Shown in pieces: positions 23,152 through 31,923 of a DNA stretch of 64,000 bases; positions within the stretch are counted from its first letter, which is position 1, and the number at the start of each line of letters is the position of its first letter. The stretch is taken from positions 62,001-126,000 of the forward strand of contig NZ_VFRP01000006.1 in assembly GCF_006385685.1 (NCBI RefSeq). The letters run 5' to 3'. Under the pieces are notes generated by a model that was not told the origin of the DNA, ran no database searches, and was given only the letters and a program-made list of their open reading frames with translations. Origin of the DNA: Amaricoccus solimangrovi. Its GTDB lineage: Bacteria > Pseudomonadota > Alphaproteobacteria > Rhodobacterales > Rhodobacteraceae. Made by a program: the position numbers and the translations under genes.

Positions 23152-23931
23152 ATGCGGCTTCACGCCGAGATCGCCCTGACCGCCCCCGACGCCGCCCCGC
23201 TCGGGGCGCGGCGGATCGCGCTTCTGGAGGCGATCGGGCGCGAGGGCGGCATCTCGGCGGCGGCGCGCGCGCTCGGCCTGAGCTACCGGGGCGCCTGGGA
23301 CGCGATCCGGGCGATGAACAACCTGGTCGGCCGGCCGCTCGTCGCCGGCCAGCCCGGCGGCGCCCGGGGCGGCGGCGCGCGGCTGACGGAGGACGGGCTC
23401 CGGCTCGTCGAGAGCTTCCGCCGGCTTGAGGCCGAGATGGCGCGCGCCTTCAACGCGCTCGCCCCCGATCTCGCCGGGGAGGAGGCCGCGGCGCGGCTGA
23501 TGTTCGGCGGCTTCCTCGCGACCAGCGCGCGCAACGCGCTGCGCGGCGCGGTCGAGACGGTGGCCGAGGGCGCGGTGAACGCCGAGGTCGCGCTCCGGAT
23601 CGCCCCGGAGGCGCTGCTGCGCGTCTCGCTGACGAGCCGCAGCCTGCGCGCGCTCGGCCTCTTTCCCGGCCGGCCGGCGATCGCGCTCGTCAAGGCGCCG
23701 ATGATCGCGCTCGTCCCCGCCGCCGACCCGGGCCGATGCGCGAACCGGATCGAGGGTGAGGTCGCGCGCGTCGAGCGGGACGCGACCTCGGCCGAGATCA
23801 TCGTCGATATCGGCGCGGGCAAGACGCTCTGCGCCGTGCGTTCCGGCGGGGCGGAACTCCCCGCCTTCGCGCCGGGCGATCGGGTCGCGGCCCTGATCGA
23901 TCCGGCCCACGTCATCCTCGCCGTCGAATGA
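23152..23931 (+). CDS. modE: molybdenum-dependent transcriptional regulator
   Basis: A 259-residue protein. The N-terminal LysR-type winged helix is RRIALLEAIGREGGISAAAR followed by ALGLSYRGAWDAIRAMNN, as in ModE. Residues about 125-258 contain two MOP/TOBE-like molybdate-binding folds (SARNALRGAVETVAEGAVNA and ANRIEGEVARVERDATSAEI). On binding molybdate, ModE normally represses the transporter. Here it is the first gene of the operon, 11 bp before modA, and has a candidate operator just before its start, so autoregulation is likely. Confidence 0.9.
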   Translation: MRLHAEIALTAPDAAPLGARRIALLEAIGREGGISAAARALGLSYRGAWDAIRAMNNLVGRPLVAGQPGGARGGGARLTEDGLRLVESFRRLEAEMARAFNALAPDLAGEEAAARLMFGGFLATSARNALRGAVETVAEGAVNAEVALRIAPEALLRVSLTSRSLRALGLFPGRPAIALVKAPMIALVPAADPGRCANRIEGEVARVERDATSAEIIVDIGAGKTLCAVRSGGAELPAFAPGDRVAALIDPAHVILAVE

Positions 23932-23942
23932 GAGGTTCTTCC

Positions 23943-24701
23943 ATGAAGCGATACGTCGCCGCGCTGTTCCTCGTCTGCGCCGCCACCGTCGCCCGGGCCG
24001 ACGAGACCCGGGTCGCGGTCGCCGCCAATTTCACCGAGCCCGCGACCGAGATCGCGAAGCTCTTCGCCGAGAAGACCGGGCACACCGCGAAGCTCAGCTT
24101 CGGCCCGAGCGGCCAGTTCTTCGCCCAGATCACCCAGGGCGCGCCCTTCGAGGTCTTCCTCTCGGCCGACGACGCGCGGCCGAGGAAGGCGGTGGAGGAC
24201 GGGCTCGCCATCCCGGGGACCGAATTCACCTACGCGCTCGGCACGCTCGTGCTCTGGAGCCGGGAGCCGGGGCTCGTCACCGGGCCGGAGACGCTCGGGG
24301 ACATGGGCTTCGACAGGCTCTCGATCGCCGACCCGAAATCGGCGCCCTATGGCGCGGCGGCGGTCGAGACGATGGAGAAGCTCGGCCTCTACGACTCGCT
24401 CGCGCCCAGGATCGTGCGGGGGCAGAGCATCGCCCAGGCCTTCCAGTTCGTCGACACCGGCAATGCCGAGCTCGGCTTCGTCGCGCTCAGCCAGGTGATC
24501 CGCCTCGGGGGCGGCTCGCGCTGGGTGGTGCCGGCGGATCTGCACGCGCCGATCCGCCAGGACGCGGTGCTGCTCCGGGTCGGCGCCTCGAACGCGGCGG
24601 CCAAGGCCTTCCTCGATTTCCTGAGGGGGCCGGAGGCGGCGCGGGTGATCGAATCCTACGGCTACGCGCGCGATCCCGAAGCCGGGCCGGCCGCCGGCTG
24701 A
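23943..24701 (+). CDS. modA: molybdate ABC transporter substrate-binding protein
   Basis: A 252-residue periplasmic protein with signal peptide [19 protein letters not shown]. The mature part begins [20 protein letters not shown], and the oxyanion-binding features are the Ser in [12 protein letters not shown] and the [15 protein letters not shown] segment. ATG at 23943 is chosen over an upstream in-frame ATG because of the signal peptide and GAGG spacing. It delivers molybdate or tungstate to ModBC, which follow directly. Confidence 0.93.
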   Translation: MKRYVAALFLVCAATVARADETRVAVAANFTEPATEIAKLFAEKTGHTAKLSFGPSGQFFAQITQGAPFEVFLSADDARPRKAVEDGLAIPGTEFTYALGTLVLWSREPGLVTGPETLGDMGFDRLSIADPKSAPYGAAAVETMEKLGLYDSLAPRIVRGQSIAQAFQFVDTGNAELGFVALSQVIRLGGGSRWVVPADLHAPIRQDAVLLRVGASNAAAKAFLDFLRGPEAARVIESYGYARDPEAGPAAG

Positions 24702-24702
24702 G

Positions 24703-25371
24703 ATGGACTGGCAGCCGGTCCTGCTGACGCTGCGGCTCGCCGTCACCGCGACGGCGATCCTCCTCGTGCTCGGCACGCCGCTCGCCTGGTGGCTCGCACG
24801 GTCGAAGGCGCGCTGGAAGGAGGCGGTGGCGGCGCTGGTCGCGCTGCCGCTGGTGCTGCCGCCGACGGTGCTCGGCTTCTACCTGCTCATCCTGCTCGGG
24901 CCGGACGGGCCGGGGGGCTGGATCGCCGGGCTCCGGGGCGCGCGCACGCTCGCCTTCACCTTCGAGGCGCTGGTCTTCGCCTCGGTCGTCGCCTCGCTGC
25001 CCTTCGTGGTCCAGCCGATCCGCGACGCGTTCGAGGCGATCGGGGAGCGGCCGTTCGAGGTCACGGCGACCTTGCGCGCCACGCCGCTCGACGCCTTCCT
25101 GACCGTCGCCCTGCCGCTCGCCCGGCCGGGCTTCCTGACGGCGGCGGTGCTCGGCTTCGCCCATACCGTCGGCGAATTCGGCGTGGTGCTGATGATCGGC
25201 GGCGCGGTGCCGGGCGAGACCAAGGTGCTCTCGATCGCGATCTTCCAGCTGGTCGAGATCGGCGAATGGCGCGAGGCGCATCTGCTCGCGGGGGGCATGC
25301 TCGCCTTCTCCTTCCTCGTCATCCTCGCGACGCGGCTGATCGAGCGGCGGACGCGGCGGAGCGCGCGATGA
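24703..25371 (+). CDS. modB: molybdate ABC transporter permease
   Basis: A 222-residue inner-membrane protein with five or six helices. The cytoplasmic coupling loop [20 protein letters not shown], followed by [19 protein letters not shown] and [12 protein letters not shown], is the EAA-type motif of ModB. The start lies one base after the modA stop. It forms the transport channel with the ModC ATPase encoded 13 bp downstream. Confidence 0.93.
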   Translation: MDWQPVLLTLRLAVTATAILLVLGTPLAWWLARSKARWKEAVAALVALPLVLPPTVLGFYLLILLGPDGPGGWIAGLRGARTLAFTFEALVFASVVASLPFVVQPIRDAFEAIGERPFEVTATLRATPLDAFLTVALPLARPGFLTAAVLGFAHTVGEFGVVLMIGGAVPGETKVLSIAIFQLVEIGEWREAHLLAGGMLAFSFLVILATRLIERRTRRSAR

Positions 25372-25384
25372 GCGGGGGCGGGCG

Positions 25385-26518
25385 ATGAGGGACAGGGCCC
25401 CGCCCGCCCTCGGCCTCTCGGCGCGGTTCCGGGGCCGGCTCGGCGACTTCCGCCTCGACGTGGCCTTCGAGGCGCCGGACCGCGGGGTGACCGCGCTCTT
25501 CGGCCCCTCGGGCTGCGGCAAGACCAGCGTGCTGCGCGCCATCGCAGGGCTCGAACGTTTCGCGGAAGGGTATTTCGCGCTCGGCGGCGACGTCTGGCAG
25601 GAGGGCGCGGCCTTCCGGCCGGTCCACCGCCGTCCGATCGGCTACGTATTCCAGGAAGCGAGCCTTTTTCCCCATCTCGACGTGCGCGCCAACCTCGACT
25701 ACGGCCGCCGCCGCGCGCTCCGGGGCGGCGCGCGCGAGAGTACGCGGTTCGACGACGTGGTGGATCTGCTCGGCCTTTCGCGGCTCCTCGCCCGCGCCCC
25801 CGGCGCGCTCTCGGGGGGCGAGCGTCAGCGCGTGGCGCTCGGCCGCGCGCTGCTCACCCAGCCCCGGCTCCTCCTGATGGACGAGCCGCTCTCCGCGCTC
25901 GACCGTCTCGCGAAGGAGGAGATCATCCCCTATCTGGAGCGGCTGCGCGACTCGCTCGGCCTTCCGACGCTCTATGTGAGCCACGACATCGGCGAGGTAG
26001 AGCGGCTCGCCGACCATGTCGTGCTGATGGCGGCGGGGCGCGTCGCCGCCGCCGGTCCGCTTGGCGAGATCCAGTCCCGGCCCGACCTGCCGCTCGCGCG
26101 GATGCCCGAGGCCGCCGTCACGCTCGCCGCCGAGGTGGTGGCGCATGATCCCGACTACGATCTCACCACGCTCGCCGCGCATGGGGCGCGGCTGATCGCG
26201 CCGGGCGCCTTCGGCCCGCCCGGCAGCCGCCGGCGCGTGCGGATCGCCGCGCCGGACGTCGCGCTGGTGCGCGATCCCCCCCGGGCGAGCAGCATCCTGA
26301 ACTGCCCCGCCGCGCGCGTGATCGAAGCCGCGCCGCGCGGCCGCGGCATGATGACGGTGGTGCTGGCGCTCGGCGCGGAGGGGGAGGGCGCGCGGATCCT
26401 CGCGCGGATCACGCGTCGCTCCTGGGATCACCTGGGCCTCGGCCCCGGCCAGCCGGTCTTCGCCCAGATCAAGGGCGTGGCGCTGGTCTCGCCCTCCGCG
26501 CCCGGCGAGGAGGGCTGA
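25385..26518 (+). CDS. modC: molybdate ABC transporter ATP-binding protein
   Basis: A 377-residue ATPase. Walker A is FGPSGCGKTSVLRAI, the Q-loop is GYVFQEASLFPHLDVRANLD, the signature is ALSGGERQRVALGRALL, Walker B is LLLMDEPLSALDRLAKEE and the switch His is in YVSHDIGEVERL. The C-terminal 80 residues form a molybdate-binding TOBE domain (SILNCPAARVIEAA). It is the last gene of modEABC and is convergent with the MarR gene, which ends 10 bp away. Confidence 0.93.
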   Translation: MRDRAPPALGLSARFRGRLGDFRLDVAFEAPDRGVTALFGPSGCGKTSVLRAIAGLERFAEGYFALGGDVWQEGAAFRPVHRRPIGYVFQEASLFPHLDVRANLDYGRRRALRGGARESTRFDDVVDLLGLSRLLARAPGALSGGERQRVALGRALLTQPRLLLMDEPLSALDRLAKEEIIPYLERLRDSLGLPTLYVSHDIGEVERLADHVVLMAAGRVAAAGPLGEIQSRPDLPLARMPEAAVTLAAEVVAHDPDYDLTTLAAHGARLIAPGAFGPPGSRRRVRIAAPDVALVRDPPRASSILNCPAARVIEAAPRGRGMMTVVLALGAEGEGARILARITRRSWDHLGLGPGQPVFAQIKGVALVSPSAPGEEG

Positions 26519-26528
26519 GGGGAGGAGG

Positions 26529-27083
26529 CTATTCCGTTTCGTCCGCGCCGCCGTCGCCGGGGGCTTCGATGTCCGCCTCCATGTTGGCCAGCATCCGCCG
26601 CGTGACCCGGAGAAAGGCCTCGAGGTCGTCGGGCGAGACGCCCCGGATCAGCCGGGCCTCGCAGTCGAGCGCGATGGTGAGCAGTTCGTCATGCGCGCGC
26701 CGGCCGCTCATCGACAGCCACCACCGGCGCTTGCGCGGGTCGCTCGGCTGGGCCTCGAAATGGACGTGCCCCTTCGCGAGCAGCTGGCCGAGCGCCCGGC
26801 TGACCGCGGACTTGTCGAGGCGGAGCACCTCGCAGATCCGGTTCGCGGTGATCCTGGGCTCGATCGCGAGCATCGAGATCACCCGCCACTCGACGATGCC
26901 GAGATCGAACCGCGTCCGGTAGATCGCCGCGGTCATCCGCTGCCACGCGTTCGAGACCACGTTCAGCAGGAAGGGCGGATAGTTGTCGACCGCGAGGATC
27001 GTCATGTCCTCGCGCATCGTCACCGGGCTCGACAGCCGCTGTCCGTTCTCGCCGATCCGGATCGCTCTCGCCTTCGTTTTCAT
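26529..27083 (-). CDS. MarR family transcriptional regulator
   Basis: A 184-residue winged-helix protein. The recognition region is RITANRICEVLRLDKSAVSR followed by ALGQLLAKGHVHF, and the wing carries the usual Asp-x-Arg in PSDPRKRRWWLSMSGRR. A 30-residue N-terminal extension precedes the dimerisation helix PPFLLNVVSNAWQRM. It lies 84 bp downstream of the P450 gene in the same direction, so it is a good candidate to bind the GTTGA-N4-TCAAC sites upstream of that gene. Many MarR regulators in such settings respond to aromatic acids or their CoA esters. Confidence 0.85.
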   Translation of the reverse strand: MKTKARAIRIGENGQRLSSPVTMREDMTILAVDNYPPFLLNVVSNAWQRMTAAIYRTRFDLGIVEWRVISMLAIEPRITANRICEVLRLDKSAVSRALGQLLAKGHVHFEAQPSDPRKRRWWLSMSGRRAHDELLTIALDCEARLIRGVSPDDLEAFLRVTRRMLANMEADIEAPGDGGADETE

Positions 27084-27167
27084 GCCGCTCCTGTCCCGCC
27101 AGCCGGGGGGCGCCCGGCCGGGCGATCTTCCATCAGCCCCGGCGCGGGGACAAGCGCCCGGACGGGC

Positions 27168-28391
27168 TCAGGCCGCGACCAGCCGCAGCGGCAGGCGGTC
27201 GAGCGCGTGGACCGCGTTGTTCGGGCGCCAGACCGCCTCGCCGTCCGGCTCGATCCGGGCGACCCGCGCCGCCATCGCGGTCAGGAGCGCCTCCAGCTCG
27301 GCGCGGGCGATGTTCTGGCCGACGCAGCCGTGGATGCCGGCGCCGAAGGCGAGGTGGCCGACCGGGGCGCGGTCGATCCGGAACGCCTCCGGATCGCCCC
27401 ATTTCTCCGGATCCATGTTCGCCGATCCGAGGACGCAGAGCACCTTGCTCCCCTCCTCGATCGGCTGCCCCGCGATCTCGCAGGCGACGTTCGCGGTTCG
27501 GGCGAAGGTATGCACCGGCGAGGTATGGCGCAGCACCTCCTCGAAACAGGGCCGGGCCAGTTTCGGCTCGGCGCGGAGCATCTCCCAGGCTTCGGGATTG
27601 CGCGACAGGCACCAGAGCGCGTTGCCGATGCCGGTGACGGTGGTGTCGACCCCTGCCGAGAGGAAGGAGCGCACCAGCATCGCGGCCTCCGCCCCGGTGA
27701 TCTCGCCCGCGTCGGCCGCGGCGTAGATCATCGCGCCGAGCCCGTCCCCCGTCAGTCGATCGCGCGCGCAGGCGGCGGTGATCCAGGGCACGATCCCGGG
27801 CGCGCGGGCCATCGCCTCGCGCCGGATCCGGTTGTCGGGACCGAGCGCGTTGAAGACGAGGGCGCCGTAATCGACGAGCCGGCGGGGATCGCTGTCGCGC
27901 ATGCCGAGGGCGCGCGGGAAGACCGTCGTGGGGAAGACCTCCGCGATTTCCGTCACCGCCTCCAGCCGCTCCTTCGCGAGCAGCCGGTCGACCAGCGCCT
28001 CGGCCTCGACCCGGAAGGCGTCCCGGAGCGTCGCGACGGATTTCGGCGACAGCGCCCGGGCCATCACCTTGCGCGTCCTCGTATGATCGGGCGGATCGAC
28101 CTCGAGGATGATCGACGGGTCGCGCCAGGGCTTTCCGATCCGGAAGTCGTTGAGGCCCACGCCGCGCGACGAGACGAATCGCTCGTGATTGGAGAAGACG
28201 GCCCGGGTCTCCTCGTAGCGGCCGACGGCGAAGACGGCGTAGCGCGGGATGAAGACGATCGGCCCCCGGGCGCGGAGTTCGGCGTAATAGCCGAGCGGAT
28301 CGGCCAGGATCGCCTCGTCATAGGGGTCGATGTCCCAGACCGGAATTCCGGCGGGCGGGTCGATCGGCCGGTGGCCTTCGATCAGTGTCAT
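27168..28391 (-). CDS. cytochrome P450, CYP199A-like
   Basis: A 407-residue soluble P450. The haem-binding loop is FGAGIHGCVGQNIAR with Cys as iron ligand, the I-helix is SFLSAGVDTTVTGIGNAL with the Asp-Thr pair, and ExxR is EEVLRHTSPVHTF. Blocks such as SSRGVGLNDFRIGKPWRDPS followed by DPPDHTRTRKV closely resemble my memory of CYP199A2/A4, which oxidise para-substituted benzoates including 4-methoxybenzoate. Electrons would come from the ferredoxin and reductase at 35.6-37.2 kb. ATG at 28391 is chosen; an upstream extension lacks P450 sequence. Confidence 0.85.
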   Translation of the reverse strand: MTLIEGHRPIDPPAGIPVWDIDPYDEAILADPLGYYAELRARGPIVFIPRYAVFAVGRYEETRAVFSNHERFVSSRGVGLNDFRIGKPWRDPSIILEVDPPDHTRTRKVMARALSPKSVATLRDAFRVEAEALVDRLLAKERLEAVTEIAEVFPTTVFPRALGMRDSDPRRLVDYGALVFNALGPDNRIRREAMARAPGIVPWITAACARDRLTGDGLGAMIYAAADAGEITGAEAAMLVRSFLSAGVDTTVTGIGNALWCLSRNPEAWEMLRAEPKLARPCFEEVLRHTSPVHTFARTANVACEIAGQPIEEGSKVLCVLGSANMDPEKWGDPEAFRIDRAPVGHLAFGAGIHGCVGQNIARAELEALLTAMAARVARIEPDGEAVWRPNNAVHALDRLPLRLVAA

Positions 28392-28470
28392 GGCGTTTCC
28401 TCGGATGTCCGTTCCCGCGCGGGGATCATTCCCGGCGAATGTCGCGCGGCGGGGGGTGGTATTTCCTCGG

Positions 28471-28499
28471 ACGATAGCGATCATCAGTTGACTAGTCAA
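28471..28499 (-). promoter_or_regulatory. predicted promoter of the P450-MarR operon
   Basis: Minus strand TTGACT, 17 bases, TATCGT. The -35 lies inside the GTTGACTAGTCAAC palindrome, so a bound regulator would block polymerase. Confidence 0.5.
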
Positions 28500-28500
28500 C
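28487..28500. promoter_or_regulatory. operator 1, GTTGACTAGTCAAC
   Basis: A perfect 14-bp palindrome, followed by ATATGG. It shares GTTGA-N4-TCAAC with two sites 185 and 224 bp away. Likely bound by the MarR protein at 26529. Confidence 0.6.
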
Positions 28501-28579
28501 ATATGGCACACCGGCTCAAGGCATGCGCAGATGGAGAGGGAGGTCCCTCCGGAAGGGCCGGATCTGAAAAGATCGTTGT

Positions 28580-28608
28580 TTGTAAGCAATATAAATGGAG
28601 TTTATAAT
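28580..28608 (+). promoter_or_regulatory. sigma-70-like promoter toward the GntR gene
   Basis: TTGTAA, 17 bases, TATAAT. It lies upstream of operators 2 and 3, about 275 bp before the GntR start. Confidence 0.45.
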
Positions 28609-28671
28609 GTTTCACAGGTTCGAGAATCAAGGGCCAACGGTGGCCATCCCCTGAGCCGACAGCAGCGTTTT

Positions 28672-28685
28672 GTTGACAGATCAAC
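28672..28685. promoter_or_regulatory. operator 2, GTTGACAGATCAAC
   Basis: Same half sites as operator 1 and also followed by ATATA. Confidence 0.6.
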
Positions 28686-28710
28686 ATATAAGAGCTAGCA
28701 AGACAAAGAA

Positions 28711-28724
28711 GTTGATTCGTCAAC
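28711..28724. promoter_or_regulatory. operator 3, GTTGATTCGTCAAC
   Basis: Third GTTGA-N4-TCAAC site, 39 bp from operator 2, followed by TTACGG. Confidence 0.6.
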
Positions 28725-28790
28725 TTACGGCGAAGGCGGAGGTAGCGGTTCCCAGGCTCCGGAAGGCCGGAGACCGGACCACTCAGGTTA

Positions 28791-28800
28791 ATGTATACAT
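28791..28800. promoter_or_regulatory. GntR/FCD operator ATGTATACAT
   Basis: A perfect 10-bp palindrome matching the TnGTnnnACnA-like sites of FadR/FCD regulators. Its core recurs 63 bp downstream. Confidence 0.55.
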
Positions 28801-28853
28801 GAAAGGCCGATTTCCGCTCATAATAGGAGATGGCTTGCGTCTAGAGGCGATTC

Positions 28854-28863
28854 GTGTATACAT
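28854..28863. promoter_or_regulatory. GntR/FCD operator GTGTATACAT
   Basis: The TGTATACA core is repeated here, 22 bp before the GntR start, probably for autoregulation. Confidence 0.55.
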
Positions 28864-28884
28864 AGACAAAAAAGAGGGGAGGAC

Positions 28885-29652
28885 ATGGCTGACGCTTCGG
28901 CGACGAATGGCTGCGACGCGGAACCGGCGGGGACACAGAGCTCCCGGGCGGTCTTGGAGTTGCGCAACCTCATCGTCGGCGGTCACATCCCGCCCGAGGA
29001 ACGCCTGACCGAGGTTCAGCTTTCCGAGCGTCTCGGCATGTCGCGCACGCCGATCCGGGCGGCGATCCAGCAGCTCAGGGCGGAGGGTCTGCTCGAACCC
29101 CTGCCCGGCGGGGGCTTCCATGCCCGCGCCTTCGGTCCGGCCGAGATCGCGGAGGCGATCGAGCTGCGGGGGATGATCGAGGGTTTCGCCGCCCGGCTTC
29201 TGGCCGAGCGCGGCATCGCCCCGGAGGATTTCGCGAGGCTCGGGGCGCTGGTCGCCGAGATGGACGCGCTCTTCGAGGCGGAGGATTTCGGGGCCGACCA
29301 GTTCGTCGCCTATGGCGGGCTCAACGCCCGCTTCCACGCGGCGCTGGCCTCGGCCACCGGCAGCGCGCTCGTGGTCGAGGAGGCGCGGCGGGCCAATGCG
29401 CGGCCCTTCGCCGCGGCGAGCGCGCTGGTGCGGGTCCGGGGCGGTGGCGCGGCTTCGCGCGATCATCTCCTGCCGGCGCAGGACCAGCACCGCGCCGTGC
29501 TGGAGGCGATCCGGGAAAGGCAGGGCGCGCGGGCGGAGGCGATCATGCGCGAGCATGCGCGCCATTCGGAGCGCAACCTGATGAAGGCGCTCCGCGCCAA
29601 GGCGCCCCTGACCGGGGTCGCGGGCGCGGGGCTCATTCGCCGTCCCGCCTGA
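28885..29652 (+). CDS. GntR family regulator, FCD domain
   Basis: A 255-residue regulator. The winged helix is IVGGHIPPEERLTEVQLSER followed by LGMSRTPIRAAIQQLRAEGL; the FCD effector domain (residues about 90-230) has the metal/effector histidines in NARFHAAL and in the final EHARHSERN helix. It lies upstream of a Liv-type importer, in the same direction, and has two TGTATACA palindromes before its start. It probably controls itself and the importer/P450 genes in response to an aromatic or organic acid. Confidence 0.88.
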   Translation: MADASATNGCDAEPAGTQSSRAVLELRNLIVGGHIPPEERLTEVQLSERLGMSRTPIRAAIQQLRAEGLLEPLPGGGFHARAFGPAEIAEAIELRGMIEGFAARLLAERGIAPEDFARLGALVAEMDALFEAEDFGADQFVAYGGLNARFHAALASATGSALVVEEARRANARPFAAASALVRVRGGGAASRDHLLPAQDQHRAVLEAIRERQGARAEAIMREHARHSERNLMKALRAKAPLTGVAGAGLIRRPA

Positions 29653-29660
29653 GGGACGGC
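29639..29660 (+). terminator. hairpin overlapping the GntR stop codon
   Basis: GCCGTCCC / GGGACGGC, an 8-bp stem with the TGA stop in its loop. There is no T-run, so it is at most a weak attenuator before livK. Confidence 0.35.
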
Positions 29661-29735
29661 GCACGATCAATGAAAAGTCGCAATGCGACGCCACGCGGCC
29701 GGATGTTCCGTCCGCGCAGCAGGGAGGAATTCCGC

Positions 29736-30917
29736 ATGAAACGACGCGACGTGCTCGTCGGCGCGATGCTCGCGGCCACGACGATGGCGACGGGCCTGCC
29801 GGCGCTGGCCGGGGGCGAGCCGCTCAAGGTGGGGCTGATCCTGCCGATGTCGGGCCCCTTCGCCTCTACCGGCCGCGAGATCGAGGCGGCGGCGAAGCTC
29901 TATGTCGCCGAGCACGGCGCCGAGGTGGCGGGCCGCGAGATCGAACTCGTGGTCAAGGACGACGCGGGCGTCGCCGACACGACGAAGCGCCTCGCGCAGG
30001 AACTGATCGTGCGCGACAAGGCCGAGGTGATCGCGGGCTTCGGTCTCACGCCGCTCGCCCTCGCCGCCGCGCCGCTCGCCACGCGCGCCAAGGTGCCGGA
30101 GATCGTGATGGCCGCGGCCACCTCCTCGATCACCGAACAGTCGCCCTTCGTCACGCGCACGAGCTACACCACGCCGCAGGTCACCTCCAAGATCGCGGAA
30201 TGGGCGAAGGCGAACGGCATCTCCAGGGTCGTGACCCTCGTCTCGGATTACGGTCCCGGGATCGACGCGGAGAAGACCTTCGCGCAGGTCTTCGACGACC
30301 TCGGCGGCGAGGTCGTCGACTCGCTCCGCGTGCCGCTCGCCAATCCCGATTTCGCCCCCTTCCTGCAGAAGGTCGCGGATCTGAAGCCCGACGCGGTCTT
30401 CGTCTTCGTGCCCTCGGGCGTCGGCGCCCCCTTCATGAAGCAGTTCGTCGAACGCGGCCTCGACAAGTCCGGGATCAAGCTGATCGCGGACGGCGGCGTG
30501 ACCGACGACGACATCCTGAACTCGATGGGCGATCCCGCCCTCGTCGCGATCACCGGCTTCCACTATTCCGCGGCGCATGACAGCGAGGCCAACAAGGCCT
30601 TCGTCGAAGCCTTCCAGAAGGCCAATCCCGGCATGCGGCCGAACTTCATGGCGGTCGGCGGCTATGACGGCATGGCTCTGCTCTACCAGGCGCTGGAGAA
30701 GACCGGGGGCGACTCCGACGGAACCGCGCTGATCGAGGCGATGAAGGGGCTCTCCTGGGAAAGCCCGCGCGGGCCGGTCTCGATCGACCCGGAAACCCGC
30801 GACATCGTCCAGAACGTCTACATGCGCCGGGTGGAGCGCGGCGCGGACGGCGAGCTCTGGAACGTCGAGTTCGAGACCTTCGAAGCGGTGAAGGACCCGG
30901 CCAAGTCCGGTTCCTGA
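29736..30917 (+). CDS. branched-chain-type ABC importer substrate-binding protein
   Basis: A 393-residue periplasmic binding protein. The signal peptide MKRRDVLVGAMLAATTMATG has a twin-arginine-like start. The mature part begins LKVGLILPMSGPFASTGREI, typical of Liv-type (Peripla_BP_6) proteins. ATG at 29736 follows AGGGAGGAATTCCGC; an in-frame ATG 22 codons earlier is less likely. Liv-type binding proteins also take aromatic acids (HbaE and CouP in Rhodopseudomonas). The P450s around it suggest an aromatic acid here rather than an amino acid. Confidence 0.88.
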   Translation: MKRRDVLVGAMLAATTMATGLPALAGGEPLKVGLILPMSGPFASTGREIEAAAKLYVAEHGAEVAGREIELVVKDDAGVADTTKRLAQELIVRDKAEVIAGFGLTPLALAAAPLATRAKVPEIVMAAATSSITEQSPFVTRTSYTTPQVTSKIAEWAKANGISRVVTLVSDYGPGIDAEKTFAQVFDDLGGEVVDSLRVPLANPDFAPFLQKVADLKPDAVFVFVPSGVGAPFMKQFVERGLDKSGIKLIADGGVTDDDILNSMGDPALVAITGFHYSAAHDSEANKAFVEAFQKANPGMRPNFMAVGGYDGMALLYQALEKTGGDSDGTALIEAMKGLSWESPRGPVSIDPETRDIVQNVYMRRVERGADGELWNVEFETFEAVKDPAKSGS

Positions 30918-30962
30918 GGACGGCCCGGGCGCCGCGCCCGGCCTTCCGCCCCCCCCTTTCCC

Positions 30963-31002
30963 CGAACGGATTCCGTTCGGCGCCGCCCCCTCGGGCGGCG
31001 CC
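30963..31002 (+). repeat. tandem hairpins between binding-protein and permease genes
   Basis: Two inverted repeats: CGAACGG-ATT-CCGTTCG (30963-30979) and GGCGCCGCCC-CCTC-GGGCGGCGCC (30979-31002). They may protect the upstream mRNA and lower expression of the permease genes. Confidence 0.55.
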
Positions 31003-31013
31003 CCGGAAGGGGC

Positions 31014-31901
31014 ATGTCCACCGCCACGACCACGACCCGGGATCCCGCGCTCATGCTCACCATCCTCATCGACGGCATCGCCTACGGAATGCTGCTCTTC
31101 GTGCTCGCCTCCGGCCTCGCCGTGACGCTCGGGCTGATGAATTTCATCAATCTCGCCCATGGCGCCTTCGCGCTCATGGGGGGCTATGCCACCGCGCTCC
31201 TGATGAACCGCGCGGGCCTGCCCTTTCTCGCCACGCTGCCCTTCGCCTTCCTCGTCCCGGCGCTGATCGGCGCGGTGGCGGAACGCACGCTCTACGTCCG
31301 GCTCTACCGCCGCCCGCATCTCGATCAGGTGCTGTTCTCGATCGGGCTCGTCTTCATGGCGGTCACGGCCGCCGACTGGCTCTTCGGCTCGCAGCAGCAG
31401 CTCATCACGCTGCCGGCCTGGCTGCAGGGGCGGTTCGAACTGGCGGGCGTCGCCATCGGGCGCTATCGCGCCTTCCTGATCCTCGTCTGCGCCGCGCTGG
31501 TGGTCGGGCTGCAGTTCGTCCTGACGCGGACCCGGTTCGGGGCGCGGCTGCGCGCCGCGGTCGATGACCAGCGCGCGGCGCGCGGGCTCGGGATCAACGT
31601 CGGCGTGATCTTCGCCTCGACCTTCGCGGTCGGCTCCGGCCTCGCCGGGCTCGGCGGCGCGCTCGGGGTCGAGATCCTCGGCATGGACCCGACCTTCCCG
31701 CTCAAGTTCATGGTCTACTTCCTGATCGTCGTCACGGTCGGCGGCACCGCCGGCCTGACTGGTCCCTTCCTCGCCGCGCTCATCATCGGCGTGGCCGACG
31801 TGGCCGGCAAGTACTACGCGCCCGAACTCGGCGCCTTCATGATCTATCTCCTGATGATCGTCATCCTGATCCTGCGGCCCCAGGGCCTGATCGCCCGCTG
31901 A
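31014..31901 (+). CDS. livH: Liv-type ABC permease LivH
   Basis: A 295-residue inner-membrane protein with about eight helices. The conserved blocks ILIDGIAYGMLLFVLASGLA, GLMNFINLAHGAFALMGGYA and VVTVGGTAGLTGPFLAALII are LivH hallmarks. The start at 31014 follows GGAAGGGGC; a second ATG 13 codons later is possible. It pairs with LivM to form the channel of the importer. Confidence 0.9.
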   Translation: MSTATTTTRDPALMLTILIDGIAYGMLLFVLASGLAVTLGLMNFINLAHGAFALMGGYATALLMNRAGLPFLATLPFAFLVPALIGAVAERTLYVRLYRRPHLDQVLFSIGLVFMAVTAADWLFGSQQQLITLPAWLQGRFELAGVAIGRYRAFLILVCAALVVGLQFVLTRTRFGARLRAAVDDQRAARGLGINVGVIFASTFAVGSGLAGLGGALGVEILGMDPTFPLKFMVYFLIVVTVGGTAGLTGPFLAALIIGVADVAGKYYAPELGAFMIYLLMIVILILRPQGLIAR

Positions 31902-31923
31902 CGCCAGCCCGAGGACACCCCGC

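Larger units (their letters stand above)
28392..28884. other. 493-bp intergenic control region
   Basis: This gap between divergent P450 and GntR genes is much AT-richer than its surroundings and contains no convincing gene. It holds three GTTGA-N4-TCAAC palindromes, two TGTATACA palindromes, a plus-strand TTGTAA-N17-TATAAT promoter (28580-28608) and a minus-strand TTGACT-N17-TATCGT promoter (28471-28499) for the P450 gene. It also has a GGCC-AACGGT-GGCC hairpin near 28632. Confidence 0.7.

Noticed and set aside
28496-28723. Small minus-strand frame in the P450-GntR gap
   Set aside because: It overlaps operators and a promoter, has no ribosome site and no conserved pattern.
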